64,000 nucleotides of DNA, from assembly GCF_040499845.1 (NCBI RefSeq), contig NZ_CP159342.1:4588001-4652000 (forward strand), written 5' to 3'. The position numbers were made by a program, and so were the translations under genes. Within the stretch, counting starts at the first letter, position 1. The number at the start of each line of letters is the position of its first letter. The notes beneath the pieces are model-generated. The model saw only the letters and a list, made by a program, of their open reading frames with translations. It searched no databases and was not told where the DNA came from. Positions 58,187 through 64,000 of this stretch are shown here, piece after piece. This DNA comes from Micromonospora sp. CCTCC AA 2012012 (lineage in GTDB: Bacteria; Actinomycetota; Actinomycetes; Mycobacteriales; Micromonosporaceae).

Positions 58187-58603
58187 ATGTTCCGCCCGCT
58201 GTTGGCACGTTCCCGTGCCCTGACCACCGCCCTCTCCCACGCACCGATGACGACCCGCGCGCTCCGCCTCGTCGCCCGGGTCGCCGCGCCTGCCGCGGCG
58301 GCAGCTGTGGTGACGCTGGCCGTGCCGGCCGTCGCTTACGCCGACCCCGGCGGCCCGGTCGTCCTGGCCGCCAACGACCTGCCCACCGTCATCGCCAACC
58401 TGCAGACCTGGGTGATGGGCATCCTGGCCGCCGTCGCCACCCTGTTCCTGGTCCTGGCCGGGGTGTACTGGGCCACCGCCGGCGGCGACCCGGCCCAGGT
58501 CGACAAGGCCAAGGGCGCACTGAAGAACGCCCTGATCGGCTACGGCCTGGCCGTGCTCGCGCCCATCCTGCTGGAGGTCGTCCAGGGAATCGTCGGAGGC
58601 TGA
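58187..58603 (+). CDS. T4SS pilin-like (VirB2/TrbC-type) membrane protein
   Basis: A 138-residue protein. A long signal-like N-terminus ends at AAAAAVVTLAVPAVAYADPGGPV. The mature 85 residues have two helices, LQTWVMGILAAVATLFLVLAGVYWATAGGDPAQVDKAKGALKNALIGYGLAVLAPILLEVVQGIVGG, the organisation of VirB2/TrbC pilins. In Gram-positive conjugation it is a membrane component rather than a long pilus. GGGAGGTG (58171-58178) precedes ATG 58187. It is the first gene of the transfer operon. Confidence 0.85.
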   Translation: MFRPLLARSRALTTALSHAPMTTRALRLVARVAAPAAAAAVVTLAVPAVAYADPGGPVVLAANDLPTVIANLQTWVMGILAAVATLFLVLAGVYWATAGGDPAQVDKAKGALKNALIGYGLAVLAPILLEVVQGIVGG

Positions 58604-58605
58604 CG

Positions 58606-59520
58606 ATGGCCTGGGCGCTCAACCAGATCCTCGACTGGTTCGCCGGCCTGCTGCTGGACTGTCTGAACGGGCTCATCACCGCGGTCACCCACGCGCTGCT
58701 GATCACCCCGGACGTCACCAGCCTGCCGCAGGTGCAGGCCCTGACCGGACGGTCGATCTGGGTCGTCGACACCGTCTTCGTCCTGGTGTTCGTCGCCGCC
58801 GGTGTCCTGACCATGGTCGCCGGCGGCGACGAACGCGCCCGCTACACCGCCAAGGATCTCCTGCCGCGGTGCGTCGTCGGGTTCGTCACCGCCCACTTCT
58901 CCCAACTGATCGCCGGCACGCTCATCGAGTACGCCAACGCGTTCACCGCTGCCCTGACCGCGCAGGACTTCAACGGCGACGGGGCCCTCGACGCCGTCAA
59001 GACCCACCTGATGGCCGCGCGTGACCAGACCGCCGGTCTGCTGTTCGTCGTCTGTCTGGCGATCATCGTGTTCCTACTCGCCGCCACCGCCTGCAGTGTG
59101 ATCGTCCGCTTCGCGGTCGCGCTGGTGCTCACCGCGGTCGCGCCGATCGCGCTGGCCTGCCACGCGCTGCCGCAGACCGACGGCGTGGCCCGCCTGTGGT
59201 GGCGGTCGTACGTCGCCATGCTGGCGATCCCGGTGGTGCAGGCGTTCGTGCTGTTCGCCGGCCAGTGGATGCTGCTGGACACCAGCACCATGCTGCCGCT
59301 GCTCGGCCTGCCGGTCGAACCGGGTGGAGTGCTCAACCTGTTCGTCGTGATGGTCCTGCTGTGGACCACGCTCAAGGTGCCGGGTCTGATGCGCCGCTAC
59401 GCCACCAGCGGCGCAGGCGGGCGTGGCGGCAACGCACTCGGCGCGGTCGTGCGGGTCGTCGTGGTGCAGCAACTCACCCGCGGGCTGCGCATCCCCGGCC
59501 TTGGGGCGGTGCGACGATGA
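58606..59520 (+). CDS. TrbL/VirB6-like conjugal transfer membrane protein
   Basis: A 304-residue polytopic protein with about six to seven helices: IWVVDTVFVLVFVAAGVLTMVAGG, LLFVVCLAIIVFLLAATACSVIVRFAVALVLTAVAPIALACHALPQTDGVARLWWRSYVAMLAIPVVQAFVLFAGQWMLL and LNLFVVMVLLWTTLKVPGLMRRYAT. The pattern corresponds to TrbL/VirB6, the inner-membrane channel of T4SS. ATG 58606 is 2 nt after the pilin gene stop. Confidence 0.87.
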   Translation: MAWALNQILDWFAGLLLDCLNGLITAVTHALLITPDVTSLPQVQALTGRSIWVVDTVFVLVFVAAGVLTMVAGGDERARYTAKDLLPRCVVGFVTAHFSQLIAGTLIEYANAFTAALTAQDFNGDGALDAVKTHLMAARDQTAGLLFVVCLAIIVFLLAATACSVIVRFAVALVLTAVAPIALACHALPQTDGVARLWWRSYVAMLAIPVVQAFVLFAGQWMLLDTSTMLPLLGLPVEPGGVLNLFVVMVLLWTTLKVPGLMRRYATSGAGGRGGNALGAVVRVVVVQQLTRGLRIPGLGAVRR

Positions 59521-60479
59521 GCCGCGCCCGCCGCGACGAACAGGCCGTCACCGCCCGCATGCCCGCCGACGTGGACGCGCCGGACAAGGTGCTCTACGGG
59601 CTGACGTTCCGGCAACTGGCGATCTTGGCGGTGGCCGCCGTCGTCTTCTACGGCGGCTGGAAGGCCCTGCACACCGTGGTGCCCGCACCGGTGCTGCTCG
59701 GCGCGGCCGTCGTTCTCGGCGGCTTGGTGTTCGGCCTCGCTGTCGGCCGCCGCGACGGACTGCCCATGGACATGTGGCTGGCCGCCGCGGTGCGCCACTC
59801 CCGGGCGCCGCGCGCGTTGTCCACCACCGACACCACCGCGAAGACACCCGATTGGGTGCAGGCCCCGGCGTCGAAGGTGATGCTGCCGGCGCCGCTGAAA
59901 CTGCCCGCCGACGCCATCGACGACCACGGGGAGATCAGCCTCGGCGGGGTGAAGGCGGCGATGGTCGCGGCAACCAGCGTCAACCTCGCTCTGCGCACCG
60001 CCGACGAGCAGGCCGCCCTGGTCGACACCTTCGGCCGGTGGCTCAACAGCCTGTCCACGCCGACGCAGATCGTGGTGTCGGCGCAGCCGGTCGACCTGCA
60101 CTCCGCCGCCCGCACCCTCGCCCAAACGGCGGACGAGATGCCGCACCCGGCTCTCGCCGACGCGGCAGCCGACCACGCACGGTTCCTCGACGACCTCGCC
60201 GAACGGCGCGACCCGCTACGCCGGCAGGTCCTCATCGTCACCCGCACCACCAGCGGTGAACGGAGCGAGCACGCCGCCCGGCGCCGCGCCGACCAGACGG
60301 TCCGGTCGCTGGCCGGGCTGGGCGTCACCACCCGCGCCCTGGATGGCCATGCGACCACCGCCGCCCTAGCGGCCGCGGCGGACCCCTACCGGCCGCCCCG
60401 CCCCGGCGGCCTCGCCGCCCCCGACACCACCATCACCGCGCCTCCGGCGAGGAGGCCACGTACCAGGAGGACATCATGA
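59517..60479 (+). CDS. PrgI-family T4SS membrane protein
   Basis: A 320-residue protein. VTARMPADVDAPDKVLYGLTFRQLAILAVAAVVFYGGWKAL and VLLGAAVVLGGLVFGLAVGRRDGLPMDMWLAAAVRH are the two N-terminal helices and cytoplasmic loop of PrgI (VirB3-like). The following 200 residues (GEISLGGVKAAMVAATSVNLALRTADEQAALVDTFGRWLNSL...) resemble the N-terminal domain of VirB4 partners. It overlaps its neighbours at both ends by ATGA. Confidence 0.9.
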   Translation: MSRARRDEQAVTARMPADVDAPDKVLYGLTFRQLAILAVAAVVFYGGWKALHTVVPAPVLLGAAVVLGGLVFGLAVGRRDGLPMDMWLAAAVRHSRAPRALSTTDTTAKTPDWVQAPASKVMLPAPLKLPADAIDDHGEISLGGVKAAMVAATSVNLALRTADEQAALVDTFGRWLNSLSTPTQIVVSAQPVDLHSAARTLAQTADEMPHPALADAAADHARFLDDLAERRDPLRRQVLIVTRTTSGERSEHAARRRADQTVRSLAGLGVTTRALDGHATTAALAAAADPYRPPRPGGLAAPDTTITAPPARRPRTRRTS

Positions 60480-62308
60480 TCTCCGTCAAGCGCCGACGCG
60501 CCCCGATCGACGACAGCACCAGCCCGCCGTCCGCAGGACTCGCGGCGACGGTGGCCCCGGCCTCGGTGGAGGTGACGCCGCGGTTCCTGCGGGTCGGGGA
60601 CGGCTACGCGGCCACCCTGGTGGTGACCGGGTATCCGGCCGAGGTCGGGCCGGCGTGGCTGGAGCCGCTGCTGTCCTGGCCGGGCCGGCTGGACCTGGCC
60701 CTGCACATCGACCCGATCCCCGCACCGGTGGCGGCGTCGCGGCTGCGCAACCAGCGGGCCCGGTTCGAGTCGTCCCGGCGGGCGGACGAGCAGAAGGGCA
60801 AGCTGACCGACCCGTACGTGGAGGCCGCCGCCGAGGACGCCGCGGACCTCGCCGAACGCCTGGCACGGGGTGCGGCGAAGCTGTTCCGCGTGGGCCTGTA
60901 CCTGACCGTGCACGCCCGCACCGAGGCTGAACTCCTCGAGGCGTGCGCGCAGGTGAAGGCCGCCGCCGCGTCCACGCTGATCGAGGTGCAGCCCGCGACG
61001 TGGCGGCACCTGCCCGGCTGGACCACCACCCTCCCCTTGGCGACCGATTCGCTGCAGATGCGCCGCACCATGGACACCCAGGCCCTGGCCGCCGCGTTCC
61101 CCCTCGCCAGCGCGGACCTGCCGGCACCGCTGCCCGGCGACCCCGCCACCACCGGCGGCGTGCTCTACGGGGTCAACCCGGACTCCCAGGGCATCGTCTG
61201 GTGGGACCGCTGGAGCTGCGAGAACCACAACAGCGTGATCTTGGCCCGCTCCGGCGCCGGGAAGTCCTACTTCGTCAAACTCGACATCCTCCGCCAGCTC
61301 TACCAGGGGGTGCAGGTCGCCGTCGTCGACCCGGAGGACGAATACCTCCGGTTGGCCGACGCGGTCGGCGGCACCATCGTCCGACTCGGCGCACCCGGCG
61401 TGAAGATCAACCCCCTGGACCTGCCGGCCGCGGACACCCGCCCGGACGTGCTCACCCGCCGCGGCCTGTTCCTGCACACCCTCATCTCGGTGCTGCTGGG
61501 GCAGCTGCCGCCGCCGGCCGAGAGCGCCGCCCTGGACCGGGCGATCCTGCAGGTGTACCGGCAGGCGGGCATCACCGCCGACCCGGCCACCCACCACCGG
61601 CCCGCGCCGCTGCTGCGCGATCTGGCCGCGACCCTACGGGCCGACGACAACGCCGCCGCCCACGAACTGGCCGCCCGACTCGCCCCGTGGGTGGCCGGCT
61701 CGTTCTCCGACCTGTTCGACTCACCGACCACGACCCGCCCGCAGGGGCACCTCGTCGTCTGGAGCCTGCGAAACCTGCCAGACGAACTGCGCGCCGTCGG
61801 CACCCTCCTCGCCCTAGACGAGATCTGGCGGCAGGTCGACCTCCCACCCCAACACCGGCGGTCCCACGAAGGATCCCGCCCGCAAGGCCGGCGGCTGGTC
61901 GTGGTGGATGAGGCGTGGCTGCTGATGCGAGACGGTGAAGGCGCCCGGTTCCTGTTCAAGATGTCGAAGGCCAGCCGGAAGCGCAACGCCGGCCTGTCGG
62001 TCATCACCCAGGACGTCGCCGACGTGCTCGGCACCGACCTCGGCCACGCCGTCGTGTCGAACGCGGCCACGCAGGTGCTGCTCAAGCAGGCCCCGCAGGC
62101 CATCGACCAGGTCGCCGACGCGTTCGGCCTGACCGGCGGGGAGCGGCGGATGCTGCTGTCGGCCCGGGTCGGGCACGGCCTGCTGATCTCCGGTACGAAC
62201 CGGACCGCGTTCGAGTCGATCTCGTCGCAGGCCGAACATCTTCTCGCGACCACGAAGCCGTCCGACTTGGCCGACCTCGACTCCGACGACGGGGAGGAGG
62301 ACCTGTGA
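60476..62308 (+). CDS. VirB4-like T4SS ATPase
   Basis: A 610-residue ATPase that powers the conjugation channel. Walker A is ARSGAGKSYFVKLDILRQLY (residues about 259-265), VAVVDPEDEYLRLADAVGG follows, Walker B is RRLVVVDEAWLLMRD, and FKMSKASRKRNAGLSVITQDVADVL is the sensor region. LLKQAPQAIDQVADAFGLTGGERRMLLSA is the conserved end. The N-terminal 200 residues match VirB4/TraC N-terminal domains. It couples to both neighbours (ATGA, GTGA). Confidence 0.93.
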   Translation: MISVKRRRAPIDDSTSPPSAGLAATVAPASVEVTPRFLRVGDGYAATLVVTGYPAEVGPAWLEPLLSWPGRLDLALHIDPIPAPVAASRLRNQRARFESSRRADEQKGKLTDPYVEAAAEDAADLAERLARGAAKLFRVGLYLTVHARTEAELLEACAQVKAAAASTLIEVQPATWRHLPGWTTTLPLATDSLQMRRTMDTQALAAAFPLASADLPAPLPGDPATTGGVLYGVNPDSQGIVWWDRWSCENHNSVILARSGAGKSYFVKLDILRQLYQGVQVAVVDPEDEYLRLADAVGGTIVRLGAPGVKINPLDLPAADTRPDVLTRRGLFLHTLISVLLGQLPPPAESAALDRAILQVYRQAGITADPATHHRPAPLLRDLAATLRADDNAAAHELAARLAPWVAGSFSDLFDSPTTTRPQGHLVVWSLRNLPDELRAVGTLLALDEIWRQVDLPPQHRRSHEGSRPQGRRLVVVDEAWLLMRDGEGARFLFKMSKASRKRNAGLSVITQDVADVLGTDLGHAVVSNAATQVLLKQAPQAIDQVADAFGLTGGERRMLLSARVGHGLLISGTNRTAFESISSQAEHLLATTKPSDLADLDSDDGEEDL

Positions 62309-64000
62309 CACCCCTGCGTGCCCTATCGCCGATGCCTGCGCCTAGCCCGTCCGGGCCGGGCGCCGGTCTGATCTCTCCGCCGGGCGCGCCCACGCGGTGG
62401 GTTCTGCACGCCGCGCAGTGGGCGGTAGACCGGCCGTGGCTGCTCGGCGTCGCCGCCGCCCTGCTCGTCGTCTACGTCGCCGGGCGCAACCTGCTCGACG
62501 GGTGGCGGCACCGCCGCCACGCCGACGGCGCCCGCCTCGTTACGGTCGCCCCGCCGCCGGAGGTCGACCCGCACAGCGCCGCAGCGCTGTGGGCGAACCT
62601 GCACGGCACGCTCACCCCGTCCCGCCGACGCCGGCTGCTGTACGGCAGCCCGCACGTGGTGTGGCAGTACACCTGGACCGGCCGGCAACTCCTCATTTCG
62701 ATCTGGGTGCCCGGCAGCGTGCCGGCCGGGGCGGTCGAGGCCACCGTGCGGGCCGCGTGGCCAGGCGCCGCCTGCACCACCGACGGCCAGGCGCCACCGC
62801 CGATCCCGCTCGACGTGCCGGCCGCCGTCGGCGGGCACCTGCTGCCGACGGCCGCCGAGTGGCTGCCGTTCGAAACCGACCACGACAACGACCCGCTCCG
62901 AGCACTCATGTCGGCCGGGTCGCAGCTCAAGCCGGACGAGTACGCGTGCGTGCAGGTCCTCGCCCGCCCCGCCACCCCCCGCCGCGCCGCACGAGCCCGC
63001 CGCGCCGCCGGCCGGCTCCGAGACGGCAAGACCGCCGTACCGGCCATCAATCCCGCCGCCCCACTCCTGTGGCTCATCGAGGCGTTCCTACCTGGCCGCA
63101 CCGCCACCACCCGCGGCGGCGGCCAGCCGGCCGGCCGCCGGGACCCCGGTGTGGAGCGCGACGTGCGGGCGATCCTCGACAAGACCACCCACCCGCTGTG
63201 GACGATCGGCATCCGCTACGCCATCGCGAAGAACAACCACCGCGGCGGCTCCCGGCCGGAGGCCAGGCTGCGCGGTGTCTCGGACGCGGTCGCCTCGTCG
63301 TTCGCCGTGTACGCCGGCCGCAACCGGCTCGCCCACCGGGCGCGGATGGCGCAACCGGTGGCCGTGCTGGCCACACGGCGGCTCGGAGCGGGGTTCCTGG
63401 CCTCCACGCCCGAGCTGGCCGTCCTCGCGGCGCTGCCCCGGGATCTGGCCGTACCGGGGCTGGACCGGGCGCGGGCGAAGTCCATGCCCGCCCCGGTGGC
63501 GGTGCCGACCGGCGGCCGCGGAATGAAGGTCCTCGGTGACGCCGAAGTCGGTGGGCACGCGGTGGCCCTGTCCGTCGCCGATGCGAGGTATCACATGCAT
63601 GTGGTCGGATCGACGGGCTCCGGGAAGACGACCCTGCTGGTCAACATGGCCGTCGAGGACATCAAAGCCGGCCGGGGCACCGTGGTCATCGACCCGCACG
63701 GCGACATGGTCCTGGACATCCTCGACCGGCTCCCCGCCAGTGTCGCGGGTCGGGTGGTGCTGTTCGACCCCGACCAGCTCAACCCGCCCACCCTCAACCC
63801 GCTGTCCGGCAGCGACCCGGACCTGGTCGTGGACAACCTCGTGTCGATCTTCGGGAACATCTTCGCGAAGGCGTGGGGGCCGCGGATGGACGACGTCATG
63901 CGGGTGGCCTGCCTGACCCTGCTGCGGCACGCCAACGTCACCCTCCAGCACATCCCGCCCCTGCTCAACTCAGCGCAGTTCAGAAGCGCAATGACCGTCG
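62305..64000 (+). CDS. type IV coupling protein (VirD4/TraG-like, DUF87), C-terminus outside window
   Basis: 565 codons are visible from GTG 62305, overlapping the virB4 stop (GTGA) after GGGGAGGAGG. One helix (WLLGVAAALLVVYVAGRN) anchors the N-terminus. Walker A is VVGSTGSGKTTLLVNMA, the region after it VVIDPHGDMVLDILDRLP, and VLFDPDQLNPPTLNPL follows, as in the FtsK/HerA-type coupling ATPases that bring relaxase-DNA to the channel. About 300 residues precede the ATPase, more than in VirD4. The frame is open at 64000. Confidence 0.9.
   Translation, partial: MTPLRALSPMPAPSPSGPGAGLISPPGAPTRWVLHAAQWAVDRPWLLGVAAALLVVYVAGRNLLDGWRHRRHADGARLVTVAPPPEVDPHSAAALWANLHGTLTPSRRRRLLYGSPHVVWQYTWTGRQLLISIWVPGSVPAGAVEATVRAAWPGAACTTDGQAPPPIPLDVPAAVGGHLLPTAAEWLPFETDHDNDPLRALMSAGSQLKPDEYACVQVLARPATPRRAARARRAAGRLRDGKTAVPAINPAAPLLWLIEAFLPGRTATTRGGGQPAGRRDPGVERDVRAILDKTTHPLWTIGIRYAIAKNNHRGGSRPEARLRGVSDAVASSFAVYAGRNRLAHRARMAQPVAVLATRRLGAGFLASTPELAVLAALPRDLAVPGLDRARAKSMPAPVAVPTGGRGMKVLGDAEVGGHAVALSVADARYHMHVVGSTGSGKTTLLVNMAVEDIKAGRGTVVIDPHGDMVLDILDRLPASVAGRVVLFDPDQLNPPTLNPLSGSDPDLVVDNLVSIFGNIFAKAWGPRMDDVMRVACLTLLRHANVTLQHIPPLLNSAQFRSAMTV

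Larger units (their letters stand above)
47167..64000. mobile_element. left part of an integrative conjugative element
   Basis: From the integrase at 47167 to the right edge the genes are those of an actinobacterial conjugative element: tyrosine integrase, HTH protein, DNA methyltransferases, sigma-like regulator, and a T4SS operon with pilin-like, TrbL/VirB6-like, PrgI, VirB4 and coupling-protein genes. The relaxase and right boundary lie outside the window. The left attachment site was not identified; the element probably ends just beyond the integrase stop, in 47070-47166. Confidence 0.8.

Noticed and set aside
62397..63539. 380-codon plus-strand frame inside the coupling-protein gene
   Set aside because: Arg/Pro/Ala-rich; the overlapping frame from GTG 62305 has the Walker motifs and is coupled to virB4.

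Overview
The window comes from a high-GC, high-G+C-third-position actinomycete. The gene content points to Micromonospora or a close relative (inference): a KorAB 2-oxoacid:ferredoxin oxidoreductase, a PopR/ClgR-type regulator beside a ClpP gene, many leaderless genes whose start codon sits 6-7 nt after a TANNNT box, a tRNA-Arg genomic island, and an actinobacterial conjugative element with PrgI, VirB4 and VirD4-type genes.

Layout. 0-18.2 kb is chromosomal backbone: DNA-3-methyladenine glycosylase, a FolP2-type dihydropteroate synthase homologue, a lone NuoA, korAB, a TrkA-N potassium channel, popR/clpP, a Tat-exported beta-helix protein behind a LacI-type palindrome, an HxlR/QorB-like pair, a HAD-IIB phosphatase and several small genes. 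At 18.2-24.4 kb lies a roughly 6.2-kb island bounded by a 44-bp direct repeat. One repeat copy is the 3' half of an intact tRNA-Arg(CCT). The island carries a tyrosine recombinase, an excisionase, a DNA-binding antitoxin/PIN toxin pair and small unknown genes, but no replication or transfer gene.

26.7-34.96 kb holds the most unusual block: a tightly coupled minus-strand operon encoding a radical SAM protein with a CX2CX2C cluster motif, a divergent phosphoketolase-like ThDP enzyme, an enolase-superfamily enzyme, a small frameshifted gene, a HAD protein with an altered catalytic motif, a methyltransferase, a creatininase-family amidohydrolase and a phytanoyl-CoA-dioxygenase-like oxygenase, followed by a separate YrdC-like gene. 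It matches no pathway I know and is the leading candidate for an undescribed biosynthetic or modification system. A divergent XRE/TPR regulator starts 0.5 kb upstream. It is followed by an APH-fold kinase, HD, Nudix and XRE-DUF5919 genes, and a short paralogue of the regulator's DNA-binding domain. 40.5-46.7 kb has an APC permease/acetamidase/GPP34/GNAT block, a TPR protein and a lipoprotein.

From about 47.1 kb to the right edge is the left part of an integrative conjugative element: tyrosine integrase, an interrupted HEPN-like gene, a HTH protein, three DNA-methyltransferase-type genes (one frameshifted), a GIY-YIG protein, a sigma-like regulator and a T4SS operon (pilin-like, TrbL/VirB6-like, PrgI, VirB4, VirD4/TraG-like) that runs off the window. 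Nearly identical 49-bp elements lie upstream of the methyltransferase operon and of the T4SS operon. The interval between them is packed with TGTCAG/TGTGAG motifs, which suggests one control circuit, or an origin, for the element. Several genes here and in the novel operon carry frameshifts or an in-frame stop and are described as broken unless resequencing shows otherwise.
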